From assembly GCF_000381925.1 (NCBI RefSeq), contig NZ_KB907309.1, forward strand, positions 1,178,001-1,242,000: a stretch of DNA of 64,000 nucleotides, written 5' to 3'. The notes below the pieces were generated by a model. The model did no database searches. It saw nothing but the letters and a program-made list of their open reading frames with translations, and was not told the DNA's origin. The position numbers and the translations under genes are program-made. Positions 50,797 through 59,516 of the stretch are shown in pieces. Numbering within the stretch: position 1 is the first letter of the stretch; each line of letters starts with the position of its first letter. The DNA comes from Nocardia sp. BMG111209. Its GTDB lineage: Bacteria; Actinomycetota; Actinomycetes; Mycobacteriales; Mycobacteriaceae.

Positions 50797-52176
50797 ATGT
50801 CGAGTCGACCCGCTGCCGGCGTCACCGCCCGCACGGTGCGGCGGGGGCTCCCGGTGACCGCGGTCTTGCTCTGCGCGGTGACCCTGCTGTTCGCCTATCT
50901 GAACAAAGCCCGTTGTGTGGGAGCGCCTTTCACCGCGGACGGCCGCAGCCTGCGGTTCGACCGGATCAAGGATTCCGCGGTCTGTTATTCGGATATCCAG
51001 TATCTCTGGCTGGGCCGCGACATCGACCTGCACGTCTTTCCGTACATCCACGGCGACATCACCCCGGACGGCACGCTGATCGGCGGGGCGGTGGAATATC
51101 CGGTGCTCAGCGGCCTGTTCATGTGGCTCGGCGCGGCGGGTGCGGGCAACGACGCCGAATTCCTGTTGCACTCGGCCCTGCTGCTGGCGCCGTTCGCGCT
51201 GCTCACGGCGTGGATGCTGGGCCGGTTGTCCGGTTCGGCGGCGTTCCTGTGGGCGGCCGGCCCGCCGCTGGTGCTCTACGCCTTCCACAACTGGGAGCTG
51301 CCGGTGGTCGCCACGGCGGTCGGGGCGGTGTACGTGCTGGCCACGCTGACCCGATATTCGCTGCGCACCCGCGGGATCATCGCGGCCGTACTGCTGGGGA
51401 TCGGCTTCTGCCTGAAGCTCTATCCCGGCATCTTCGTACTGCCCCTGCTGGCCTATGTCCTCACCGGCGGCGAGGAGGACGACCGTGCGGCACGCCGGCG
51501 CTACGACGTCGGCTCGGCCGTGGCGGTGGTGCTGGCCGCGGTGACGACGGTGGTACTGATCAATCTGCCGTTCGCGCTGGCCGGATACCGCGGCTGGCGG
51601 GCCTCCATCCTCTTCCAGCAGATCCGGCAGGCCGACATCACCACCAATTCCGTCTGGTATTGGGGGATACGGCCGATGTTCGGGGATCTGCCGGGCAGCG
51701 AGCAGTCCTTCCAGGACCTGGTGGCGGTGGCCTCACCGGTGCTGGTGATGCTCTCGTTCGTACTGGCGATGTGGTTGGGATGGCGGCGATTCCAGACCTC
51801 CGGCGTCTTCCCGTGGGTCGGGGTGAGCGGGGCGATGCTGTGTGGATTCCTGCTTTTCCACAAGGTGCACTCGCCGCAGTACACCCTGTGGCTGCTGCCG
51901 TTCGTGATCCTGCTCGATGTGCCCTGGACGGCGATCGGCCTGTATCTGGTGGCCGATCTCGCGATCGGGATCGGCGTGTTCCGGTACTTCTACACACTCG
52001 GTACGACCGGTGTCGCGGATATCGAGGAGAACATCGTCCAATTCGGTGTCTGGGGCCGCGCGATCCTGCTGGTGTACTTCTTCTTCGCCTTCGCGCGGGC
52101 TCGGGCCCGGCGCGACGAGTCCGAGCCGATCGCGGCCGGCCGCCCGGCGGACGAACTGGTGCCGGTGGGCCGCTGA
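50797..52176 (+). CDS. GT87-type (DUF2029) polyprenyl-phosphate mannosyltransferase-like membrane protein, 459 aa
   Basis: ATG 50797 is used; a GTG three codons earlier is possible. About ten hydrophobic helices are seen. The first periplasmic loop carries KDSAVCYSDIQYLWLGRDIDLHVFPYIHG and then GGAVEYPVLSGLFMWLG. The EYPVLSG motif with preceding acidic residues is typical of GT87 enzymes, which use polyprenyl-phosphate mannose for lipomannan and related glycans. It is a paralogue of the protein at 54887-56632 (same CYSD...EYPVLSG spacing) and diverges from rpsF. Confidence 0.87.
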   Translation: MSSRPAAGVTARTVRRGLPVTAVLLCAVTLLFAYLNKARCVGAPFTADGRSLRFDRIKDSAVCYSDIQYLWLGRDIDLHVFPYIHGDITPDGTLIGGAVEYPVLSGLFMWLGAAGAGNDAEFLLHSALLLAPFALLTAWMLGRLSGSAAFLWAAGPPLVLYAFHNWELPVVATAVGAVYVLATLTRYSLRTRGIIAAVLLGIGFCLKLYPGIFVLPLLAYVLTGGEEDDRAARRRYDVGSAVAVVLAAVTTVVLINLPFALAGYRGWRASILFQQIRQADITTNSVWYWGIRPMFGDLPGSEQSFQDLVAVASPVLVMLSFVLAMWLGWRRFQTSGVFPWVGVSGAMLCGFLLFHKVHSPQYTLWLLPFVILLDVPWTAIGLYLVADLAIGIGVFRYFYTLGTTGVADIEENIVQFGVWGRAILLVYFFFAFARARARRDESEPIAAGRPADELVPVGR

Positions 52177-52184
52177 CCCGGCGG

Positions 52185-52721
52185 TCACACCCCGTGCCGT
52201 TGCCGGAACGTCGCGCTCTTGGCGCGATTGCCGCAGATCGTCATATCGCACCAGCGGCGGGAGCCGCCGCGTGACGTGTCGATGTACAGCCGGGTGCAGG
52301 CGTCCCGGCCGCACTGTTTGACGCGGGGCCGGTCCGGGCCGCCGAGCAGTTCGATCGCCGATCGGGCGATCGCGGCCAGTGCGTCTGCGACCGTGCCGGT
52401 GCGCCGGACGGTGGCGTCGGCGGTCAGCTCCGACCGGGGCGGGCAGTTCCGGGCGACCTCGTTGAGCCGCCGGAGATCGGCGGGGTCGGCCGGTTCGCCG
52501 TGCAGGGCGCCGGCGCCGAGCCGGTAGATCGCCTCGCGGAGTGCCACCGCCTGCCGCAGCGTCTCGGCGTCGCAGGCGGGCGGGTCGTCGAGCAGTCCGG
52601 CGGCGACCAGCCAGTCCGCCAGATCCGGGCCGGTGACCAGCCTGTCCCGGTACTCCGTGGTGCGTGCCTCGACGGTTCCGGCGTAGTCCAGAGCGAGATT
52701 CCCGCTGACGAAGGTGAACAC
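52185..52721 (-). CDS. CGNR zinc-finger regulator with ABATE domain, 178 aa
   Basis: GTG 52721 begins VFTFVSGNLALDYAGTVEARTTEYRDRLVTGPDLADWL, the ABATE (putative stress-regulator) domain. The C-terminus has KQCGRDACTRLYIDTSRGGSRRWCDMTICGNRAKSATFRQRH, the CGNR zinc finger with Cys residues spaced for one zinc and the CGNR box for DNA contact. It diverges from an EamA transporter. Several matching half-sites lie in the 81-bp gap, so it probably controls both genes. Confidence 0.9.
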   Translation of the reverse strand: MFTFVSGNLALDYAGTVEARTTEYRDRLVTGPDLADWLVAAGLLDDPPACDAETLRQAVALREAIYRLGAGALHGEPADPADLRRLNEVARNCPPRSELTADATVRRTGTVADALAAIARSAIELLGGPDRPRVKQCGRDACTRLYIDTSRGGSRRWCDMTICGNRAKSATFRQRHGV

Positions 52722-52732
52722 ACCACGATCAT

Positions 52733-52791
52733 AACCTCCTTGACAGGTTACTGCGGCGATGTGACAGTAGTAACCAGTCGAGCAGGTTACT
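52733..52791. promoter_or_regulatory. array of inverted GGTTACT half-sites between cgnr and eamA genes
   Basis: GGTTACT at 52746-52752 and 52785-52791 and its inverse AGTAACC at 52769-52775 alternate along the gap, with a further AACCT...AGGTT pair at 52733-52749. Spacers are 16 and 9 bp. The array covers both promoters and is a good candidate for the operator of the divergent CGNR regulator. Confidence 0.65.
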
Positions 52792-52802
52792 TGGGAGGAC
52801 CG

Positions 52803-53768
52803 ATGCAGACTCGGGCATCGACGGTGGCGGCGCCGACGGCGTTCGTCCTCATGTGGAGCAGCGCGTTCGTCGCGGGCGTCATCGGCGTGGGTGCGGCGCC
52901 GCCGATGTTGTTGCTGCTCTGCCGATTCGGGCTGGCCGGCCCGGCGCTCGCGGCGTATGCCGTTGCGGTACATGCCGAATGGCCGCGGGGGCGGCAGCTG
53001 GCACATACCGTGGTGGCGGGTCTGCTGATGCAGATCGTCCAGTTCGGCGCGTTCTACACCGCGATGGCCGAACATGTTTCGGCGGCGGTGGTCTCGCTGG
53101 TCCAGGGTCTGAACCCGGTGGTGATCGCGGTCCTCGCCAGCCGGTTCCTGGGGGAGGGGGTATCGCGGCGGCAGTGGCTCGGGTTCGCCGTCGGCGGGGT
53201 CGGCGTCGGGCTCGCGGTCGCCGATCGGTCGGCGTTCTCGGTGGCGGGCCTGCTGCTGTGCGTCGTCGGCCTGCTGGGTCTGAGCCTCGGCACGGTGTAC
53301 CAGAAGCGGTTCACCCCCGAGGTCGATTCGCGATCGGCCACGGCGGTACACGCGCTGGCCAGCGCGCCGGTGGCGGGTCTACTGGCCCTGACGCAGCACG
53401 ATTTCCACCTCTCGGATCCGGTGCGCTTCTCCGGTGCGCTGGTGTGGATGGTGCTGGTCAATGCGATGGGTGCGTTCCTGCTGCTCAACGCCATGTTGCG
53501 GCGCTGGGACACCACCCGGGTCGGCAAGCTGTTCTTCGCGACCCCGGCGGTCACCGCGATCCTGGCCTGGCTGGTGATCGGTCAGCCGGTGCACGCCCTG
53601 ACGATCGCCGGGCTGGCCGTCGGGGTGGCGGGGCTGGTGCTGGCGGCTCGCCGGAATCCCGATTCGACGGGGCAGCGCACTCAGGCCGCGACGGTCGCCG
53701 GATCCCGCAACGCCAGCTTGAATTCGGGGCATTCCACCAGCAGCGCGTGGTCGCAGACCGCCGCATGA
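52803..53768 (+). CDS. EamA/DMT-family transporter, 321 aa
   Basis: ATG 52803 follows GGGAGGACCG. Ten hydrophobic helices in two EamA repeats are seen (first MQTRASTVAAPTAFVLMWSSAFVAGVIG, second from about residue 150). QGLNPVVIAVLASRFLGEGVSRRQWLGF is the typical end of the first repeat. The family exports amino acids, drugs or metabolites. The last 29 codons overlap, on the opposite strand, the 3' end of the SoxR-like gene (53681-53768), and the tail there is hydrophilic and unusual for the family. Confidence 0.9.
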   Translation: MQTRASTVAAPTAFVLMWSSAFVAGVIGVGAAPPMLLLLCRFGLAGPALAAYAVAVHAEWPRGRQLAHTVVAGLLMQIVQFGAFYTAMAEHVSAAVVSLVQGLNPVVIAVLASRFLGEGVSRRQWLGFAVGGVGVGLAVADRSAFSVAGLLLCVVGLLGLSLGTVYQKRFTPEVDSRSATAVHALASAPVAGLLALTQHDFHLSDPVRFSGALVWMVLVNAMGAFLLLNAMLRRWDTTRVGKLFFATPAVTAILAWLVIGQPVHALTIAGLAVGVAGLVLAARRNPDSTGQRTQAATVAGSRNASLNSGHSTSSAWSQTAA

Positions 53769-54085
53769 CCCAGTGCGTCGCGCATCCGGACCAGCCGGGC
53801 GATGTCCTCGTCCACCTCGCGCGCCTTCGCCGCGAGCCGTTCGCGCAGGGCCGTATCGTCCGGCGTCGCCCGCAGTACGCGCGCGATCTCGGCGATGGTG
53901 AATCCGGCGCGCCGGGCGCAGGAGATCAGCGCCAGGCGGTCGACCACGCCGGGGTCGTAGCTGCGGCGCAGTCCGTTGCGGCCGGTGGAGGTGATCAGGC
54001 CCTTCTTCTCGTAGAAGCGCAGGGCCGAGGCCGCGAGCCCCGATCGGGCCGCGACCTCGGCGATATCGAGCAGATCGGATGCCAT
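53681..54085 (-). CDS. MerR-family regulator, SoxR-like, 134 aa
   Basis: ATG 54085 follows AAGGAGTCGCG. LLDIAEVAARSGLAASALRFYEKKGLITSTGRNGLRRSYDPGVVDRLALISCARRAGFTIAEIARVL is a complete MerR winged helix. The C-terminal part is short (VRMRDALGHAAVCDHALLVECPEFKLAL) and has two Cys, fewer than the four-Cys cluster of SoxR, so a redox or metal sensor of a simpler kind is possible. It diverges from an MBL-fold hydrolase across a perfect dyad operator. Confidence 0.9.
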   Translation of the reverse strand: MASDLLDIAEVAARSGLAASALRFYEKKGLITSTGRNGLRRSYDPGVVDRLALISCARRAGFTIAEIARVLRATPDDTALRERLAAKAREVDEDIARLVRMRDALGHAAVCDHALLVECPEFKLALRDPATVAA

Positions 54086-54096
54086 CGCGACTCCTT

Positions 54097-54118
54097 GACT
54101 TGAAGTGCAGTTCAAGTC
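54097..54118. promoter_or_regulatory. MerR-type operator, GACTTGAA-N6-TTCAAGTC
   Basis: The 8-bp arms at 54097-54104 and 54111-54118 are exact inverted copies. The -35 TTGACT (54095-54100) for the hydrolase gene overlaps the left arm. The distance to the only -10 candidate (around 54120-54125) is about 19 bp, the stretched spacing of MerR promoters. The dyad lies between the divergent MerR and hydrolase starts. Confidence 0.75.
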
Positions 54119-54132
54119 ACACACTAGCGGAC

Positions 54133-54945
54133 ATGACGATTCATCACCTCAACTGCGGATCCGTCCGGCGGATCGAAGCGACCTATCCCGGCCCGGAGCC
54201 CGCCGCGGCCGTCAACCACTGCCTGCTGGTCGAGACCGACGACGGCCTGGTGCTGGTGGAGACCGGTATGGGCCTCGACGACGTGCGCGATCCGGACGGC
54301 ACCCTCGGCGCGGAATGGGTCGCGATGGCGGGGCCGGCGCTGGACGAGGCCGAGACGGCGATCCGGCAGGTGCAGGGGCTCGGCTACGAGCCCGGGGACG
54401 TCCGCCACATCGTGCTGACCCACCTCGACGTCGACCACTGCGGCGGCCTGCCGGACTTCCCGCGGGCCCGGATCCATGTGCTCGCACCCGAACTCGATGC
54501 CGCGCTGGCGGAGGCGCCCTCGCGGCGCTACCGGCCCGCGCACTGGGCACACGGACCCGAGTGGGTCACCCACGCCCCGCGGCGCGACCGGGACTGGTTC
54601 GGATTCGACGCGATCGAGCCCGCCGGGCTACCGCCGGAATTCCTGCTGATCCCGCTGGGTGGGCACACCGCGGGACATACCGGCGTCGCGGTGCGTGACG
54701 GCGACGGCTGGCTGCTGCACTGCGGGGACGCCTACTACTACCATCGCGAACTCGCCCCGGAGCCGCATCCGCATCCGATCCTGGACCTGGTCCAGACCGG
54801 CTTCGAGGTGCACCGGGACCTGCGGCTGGGCACCCAGGCCCGGCTGCGCGAACTCGTGCGCCGCCACGGTGCCGAGGTGACCCCGATCAGTGCCCACGAT
54901 CCGTGGGAATGGCAACGGCTGGTTCGGGAATCGGTATCGGCCTGA
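54133..54945 (+). CDS. metallo-beta-lactamase-fold hydrolase, 270 aa
   Basis: ATG 54133 lies just after the operator and promoter, with no clear ribosome-binding site, so the mRNA may be leaderless. The metal motif is VLTHLDVDHCGGLPDFP (H-L-D-V-D-H), with further ligands in GGHTAGHTGVAV, HCGDAYYY and SAHDPWEW. The fold is that of lactonases and glyoxalase-II-like enzymes. Control by the divergent MerR regulator suggests detoxification. The last 59 bp overlap the 3' end of the convergent GT87 gene. Confidence 0.9.
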   Translation: MTIHHLNCGSVRRIEATYPGPEPAAAVNHCLLVETDDGLVLVETGMGLDDVRDPDGTLGAEWVAMAGPALDEAETAIRQVQGLGYEPGDVRHIVLTHLDVDHCGGLPDFPRARIHVLAPELDAALAEAPSRRYRPAHWAHGPEWVTHAPRRDRDWFGFDAIEPAGLPPEFLLIPLGGHTAGHTGVAVRDGDGWLLHCGDAYYYHRELAPEPHPHPILDLVQTGFEVHRDLRLGTQARLRELVRRHGAEVTPISAHDPWEWQRLVRESVSA

Positions 54946-56632
54946 ACGGCGGCGGTGCGGGCCGCGGCTGCAATGCGAGCGGCAACCAGGGCAGCAGCGG
55001 GTCGACCGCGCGGTCCAGGATGCCGCCCGCCGGGTCGTCGACCCCGCCGCGGCGCACCGGATCCGTTGCGGGCCGGTAGATCTCCCGGACGATCAGCGCG
55101 CACAGTCCGAGTACGGCCAGATCCCGCAGCGCCACCGTGCCGGTGAACCACTGCTCCGGCACGCCCTTCCGGTCGGTGCCCAGGTAGTAGTACATCCGGG
55201 GGAACCAGACCAGCGCGTCGATCGTCATCCACGCCAACAGGATTCGCCGATGCGGAAACGCCAGGACCGCCAGCGGCACCAGCCACAGCGAATACTGCGG
55301 ACTCCACACCTTGTTGGTGATCAGGAAGGCCGCCACCACGAGAAATGTCAACTGCGCCAGCCGTGGCCGCCGCGGTGCGGTGAGCCCGATGTAGGCGATC
55401 GCCGCACACGCGGCCAGGAACACCAACAGCGACACCGCGTTCAGCAGCGTCGGGGTCTGCTCCGGATGCAACGCACCGTCGAAACCCTGCCAGCCGGTGA
55501 ACGAGGTCACCACGTTGTAGAGCGAATCCGGGTCGGCGTGCCGTTCGGTGTTGAGCCGGAAGAACTCCCACCAACCGGCCCGGAACGGCACGGCGATGGG
55601 CAGATTCACCACCAGCCACGCGACCGTGGCGCCGGCGACGGCGAGGCCCGCGGCGCGCAGCGGGCGGATCCGCGCGCCGGCGAGATATTCGCGGATCGCG
55701 TCGATGGGTCCGAAATCGCTGTGCCACAGCAGATCCCGCAGTCCGGGCAGTCGTTGCCGGGTATCGGTGCGCAGGCACAGCAGCACGATCGGGCCGAGCA
55801 GCAGCAGCGGATACAGCTTCGCCGCGCCGCCCAGCCCGAGCAGGACCCCGGCCAGTACCGGCCGTCGGCGGGCCCACGCCAGCATGCCGGTGGCCGCGAA
55901 CGCCGTGGCCAGAGCGTCGAAATTGGTGAAGATGTGCACCAGCACCAGCGGCGACAGCGCCACCAGCGCGGCATCCCACACCCGCCGTCCGGCCAGTTGC
56001 GACGAGGCCCACACCGTCACCAGCCAGGCCATCGCCAAACCCAGTGCGGCGGTGTCGAAGTACAGCACCACCGGCAGCGCCTTCGGGGTGAGCCGGATCC
56101 GGCTCCAGGCGTACGAGACCTCCGCGGCGCCGTACTGGTAGAGCCCGGACAGCACCGGATACTCCATGTACCGGGTGTGCGGGCGGCCGTCGCTGTCGAA
56201 GTCGGTCCACTGCTTGTGGTACGGGAAGGCGAGCTCGTTGAGATGTTCGGCGCCGTAGAGCGGCACGGTATCCGAGTAGCACATCGCCACGTATTGCCGG
56301 CCGTTCGACCAGTCCAGCGTGAGCTGGCCGGAACTGTCGGTGGTCTGCTGGATACAGGCGGCCTTACCGGCCCAGCCCAGCGCCAGGAACGCCACCGCGA
56401 AGGCCAGCAGGACGCGCAGCGGGGTCCAGAACCGGACCCGGCCGATGAGGGCGTGCTCACCGACCGGTCCGCCCACGAGCGGGGACAGTTGTGCGGTCAC
56501 GGTATCGGTGCGGCTCGGCTTGTCCCGCCGGTCCACCGACCGTAGGTCCGCGGCCGGCGGCACCGGCGACGTCTCCCCCGACACCGGCGCGCCGTTCACT
56601 GCCGGTGTCCGCACCAGTTGCTGCTCGGTCAC
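54887..56632 (-). CDS. GT87-type (DUF2029) membrane glycosyltransferase, Rv0051-like, 581 aa
   Basis: GTG 56632 starts 11 bp after the ponA1 stop, so both are in one operon, as Rv0050 and Rv0051 are in M. tuberculosis. After about 70 cytoplasmic residues there are ten or more membrane helices. The first outer loop holds MCYSDTVPLYGAEHLNELAFPYH and RYMEYPVLSGLYQYGAAEV, the same CYSD/EYPVLSG pair seen in the paralogue at 50797. A polyprenyl-phosphate-mannose-dependent mannosyltransferase is the family expectation. The Pro-rich C-terminus overlaps the hydrolase gene. Confidence 0.9.
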   Translation of the reverse strand: MTEQQLVRTPAVNGAPVSGETSPVPPAADLRSVDRRDKPSRTDTVTAQLSPLVGGPVGEHALIGRVRFWTPLRVLLAFAVAFLALGWAGKAACIQQTTDSSGQLTLDWSNGRQYVAMCYSDTVPLYGAEHLNELAFPYHKQWTDFDSDGRPHTRYMEYPVLSGLYQYGAAEVSYAWSRIRLTPKALPVVLYFDTAALGLAMAWLVTVWASSQLAGRRVWDAALVALSPLVLVHIFTNFDALATAFAATGMLAWARRRPVLAGVLLGLGGAAKLYPLLLLGPIVLLCLRTDTRQRLPGLRDLLWHSDFGPIDAIREYLAGARIRPLRAAGLAVAGATVAWLVVNLPIAVPFRAGWWEFFRLNTERHADPDSLYNVVTSFTGWQGFDGALHPEQTPTLLNAVSLLVFLAACAAIAYIGLTAPRRPRLAQLTFLVVAAFLITNKVWSPQYSLWLVPLAVLAFPHRRILLAWMTIDALVWFPRMYYYLGTDRKGVPEQWFTGTVALRDLAVLGLCALIVREIYRPATDPVRRGGVDDPAGGILDRAVDPLLPWLPLALQPRPAPPPFRPIPIPEPAVAIPTDRGH

Positions 56633-56643
56633 GGGACCAGAGG

Positions 56644-59445
56644 CTACCGTTGCCGGGTGGGATACGTCCCGGTCCCGTAGGTCCCGTTCCCGGTACCACC
56701 CTGGGAATAACCGTTACCACCGCCGCCACCGGCCGTACTCGGCGCCGCGCCCTCCGAGGTGGCCATCGGCTGACCGGGCAACGGACCGGGCCCCGGATCC
56801 TGTTGGTCGTCCGGTTGCTGCTGCTGCGGCTGCTGCCGCGGATTGGGTGCGAGTCCGGGGACCGGGATCTTCACGCCGGGCAGGATCTCCACCTGCGACG
56901 GGGTGACCACCACCGGCGGTTCGAACGGCGCGCGGGGGGTCGTCGACGCCGGCGTGTACGGCGCGGACCAGGACGGCACACCGGCCTGGCCACCGATCGC
57001 GGCGGGCTTCGGGAAGTCCTCGTTCGGCGTGCCCTTGAGCGCGCCGTCCATGGTGTCCTTCCAGATGTTCGACGGCAGGTTCGAGCCGTACATGATCGCG
57101 CCGCCCGGTGTCTTCAATGCGACACCCTGTTCGGTACCGGCCCAGACGGCCGTCGCCAGCGAGGGGGTGAAGCCGATCATCCAGGCGTCACGGTTCTGGC
57201 CGGTGTCGCCGAGCTGGGTGGTACCGGTCTTGGCGCCGGACTTCCGGCCGCCGGCCAGGTTGTGGTTGAGCGACCACGCGGCGATCGGCTCCATCGCGGC
57301 GACCACGTTGTCGGCCACCGCGGCCGAGACCCGCTGCTCGCCCGGCACCTGGCCGCGGTCGAGCAACACCGTGCCGTCGGCGGCCACGACCTTCTGCACG
57401 AAGTGCGGCTTGTGGTAGACGCCGGAGGCGGCGATCGTCGCGTACGCCGACGCCATGTCCAGCGGGCGGACCTGGTACTGGCCCAGGATGAGCCCGTTGT
57501 TGGGGCCGTTGCCGTCGGACTCGGTCAGGGTCTTGCCGACGCCCGGGATGGTGTCCGGGATGCCGAGCTTGTGCGCCATCGCGGCGATCTTCTCCGGGCC
57601 GTTCTGCATATCCAGCTCCATGCGATAGAAGCTGGTGTTCAGCGACCGCTTGAGGGCCTCGGCGATCGTGCAGGTGCCACAGGTCTCACCCTCGGCGTTG
57701 GTGATCTTGATGCCGTTCACGTTGAGGTCGGCGCTGTCGTACAGCGTCGACAGCGGCTTGCCCAGCTCCAGATTCTCCGCGAGGCCGAACACCTTGAACG
57801 TCGAACCGGACATCAGGCCGGCGTTGGCGAAGTCGAAGCCCTGGCCGTTGTCACCGCCGTAGTACGCCTTGACGGCGCCGGTCTTCGGATCGATCGACAC
57901 CGCGGCGGTGCGCACCTCGGGCCGCTGGCCGTCCATATCCTTGTTCACCGCGTCGATCATGGCCTGCTGGGCCTTGGCGTCGATGGTCGTGGTGATGGTC
58001 AGGCCCTGGGTGTTGAGCTGATGCTCGTTGATGCCCGCGGCGGACAGTTCGTCCAGCACCTGGGTCTTGATCAGGCCCTCCGGACCGCTGCCCAGGCCGT
58101 CGTTGTTGGTCTGAGCCGTGGTGACGACCTGCGGGTACTCCAGCTTCTGCCGGTCGGCCGCGGGCAGGTTGCCGCCGGCGACCATGCCGTCCAGCACGTA
58201 GTTCCAGCGCGCCTGCGCACCCTTCGGATTCTTCTCCGGATCGAGGTTGGAGGGCTGCTGGATGGTGGCCGCGAGCACCGCGCCCTCGGCCACCGACAGG
58301 TCCTGCACCTTCTTGTCGAAGTAGGCCTTGGACGCGGCGTCGATGCCGTACGCGCCGCGGCCGAAGTAGATGGTGTTCAGGTAGGCGGTGAGGATCTGGT
58401 CCTTGCTCCACTGCTGCGCCATCTTGGACGAGATCACCAGCTCGCGGACCTTGCGGGACAGCGAGTGCTCGTTACCGACCATGGCGTTCTTGACGTACTG
58501 CTGGGTGATCGTCGAACCACCGCCGGCATCGTCCTGGCCGGTGGCGTTGCGGTACAACGCGCGGCCGAAGCCGGAGATGGAGAAGCCCGGGTTGGTGTAG
58601 AAGGTGCGGTCCTCGGCCGCGATCACCGCGTTGCGCACGTGCGGCGGGATCTGGTCGATGGTGACATCGGTGCGGTTGCCCTGCGGCGGCACCACCTTGC
58701 CGAGCACGCTGGTGCCGTCGGCGGCGAAGATGGTCGCCACCTGGTTGGTCTTCAGGTCGTCCGGCTGTGGCACCTTCACCGTGCTGTACGAGAGCAGGAA
58801 CATCGCGCTGGGCGCGATGAACATCAGTGCGATCAGGACGTAGCAGACCCGGCGGACGATCCGCCAGGTCGAGCGGCGTCTGCCCGGCGGTCTGCCGCCC
58901 GGTCCGCGGCCGCCCCGGCCCGGGCCGCGCGGCGGGGCGCCGGCGTCGGCGGGGCGCATGGCGCGCTGCACCCGGCGGGTGGGGCTGTCGAGCGCGTCCT
59001 TCGGGATCTTCTGGGTGGCCTGGGCCTCGTTCGGCGGCACGCCGGGGCGCCCGGGGGGTTCGGCGCGGCGCGACGGCCCGGTCGGGGGGCGGCTCGGATC
59101 GCGCGGGGGCTGTCCGCCGCGTGGCGGCTGGCCGTTGGGTCCGCGCGGCGGCTGGGGACGCCGGGGGTCGCCGTCGGCCGGGCCGCGGCGGACCGTGGGA
59201 TCAGCGGGCTGCGGCGGGCGGCCGGGACCGCGCGGCGGGCCGCCGGGAGGCCCCGGCGGCGGGGGCGGCGGGCCGCCCTGGGGGCCGGGACCCTGCCCTG
59301 GACGAACCGGCGGCAGCGGACGACCCGGCGGCGGCCCGGCCGGTCGGGGTGGCGGATAACCACCCGGGCCCGGTTGTGGGCCCCGCGGGGGGCGTCCGCC
59401 TTGCGGTCCATCGTCGTAGGGCGAAGTCACAGGCTGGATCTCCAT
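56644..59445 (-). CDS. ponA1: bifunctional penicillin-binding protein PonA1-type, 933 aa
   Basis: ATG 59445 opens a 190-residue Pro/Gly/Arg-rich cytoplasmic arm. One membrane helix (about 197-220, VCYVLIALMFIAPSAMFLL) follows. The GT51 glycosyltransferase domain has its catalytic Glu278 in AAEDRTFYTNPG and the helper segment GGSTITQQYVKN. The transpeptidase has Ser548 (SGSTFK), the SLNTSF motif and K739-TGTT. A Pro/Gln/Gly-rich tail of about 130 residues ends it. It polymerises and cross-links peptidoglycan outside the membrane. The order ponA1-GT87 and the divergent DUF5318 neighbourhood match mycobacteria. Confidence 0.96.
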   Translation of the reverse strand: MEIQPVTSPYDDGPQGGRPPRGPQPGPGGYPPPRPAGPPPGRPLPPVRPGQGPGPQGGPPPPPPGPPGGPPRGPGRPPQPADPTVRRGPADGDPRRPQPPRGPNGQPPRGGQPPRDPSRPPTGPSRRAEPPGRPGVPPNEAQATQKIPKDALDSPTRRVQRAMRPADAGAPPRGPGRGGRGPGGRPPGRRRSTWRIVRRVCYVLIALMFIAPSAMFLLSYSTVKVPQPDDLKTNQVATIFAADGTSVLGKVVPPQGNRTDVTIDQIPPHVRNAVIAAEDRTFYTNPGFSISGFGRALYRNATGQDDAGGGSTITQQYVKNAMVGNEHSLSRKVRELVISSKMAQQWSKDQILTAYLNTIYFGRGAYGIDAASKAYFDKKVQDLSVAEGAVLAATIQQPSNLDPEKNPKGAQARWNYVLDGMVAGGNLPAADRQKLEYPQVVTTAQTNNDGLGSGPEGLIKTQVLDELSAAGINEHQLNTQGLTITTTIDAKAQQAMIDAVNKDMDGQRPEVRTAAVSIDPKTGAVKAYYGGDNGQGFDFANAGLMSGSTFKVFGLAENLELGKPLSTLYDSADLNVNGIKITNAEGETCGTCTIAEALKRSLNTSFYRMELDMQNGPEKIAAMAHKLGIPDTIPGVGKTLTESDGNGPNNGLILGQYQVRPLDMASAYATIAASGVYHKPHFVQKVVAADGTVLLDRGQVPGEQRVSAAVADNVVAAMEPIAAWSLNHNLAGGRKSGAKTGTTQLGDTGQNRDAWMIGFTPSLATAVWAGTEQGVALKTPGGAIMYGSNLPSNIWKDTMDGALKGTPNEDFPKPAAIGGQAGVPSWSAPYTPASTTPRAPFEPPVVVTPSQVEILPGVKIPVPGLAPNPRQQPQQQQPDDQQDPGPGPLPGQPMATSEGAAPSTAGGGGGNGYSQGGTGNGTYGTGTYPTRQR

Positions 59446-59516
59446 TACTCGAAGTCGGTCCGGGTGGCACTGGGTGTGGGCACACAGGTGCCCCCCATCT
59501 CAGCCGAAGGTCCTCT

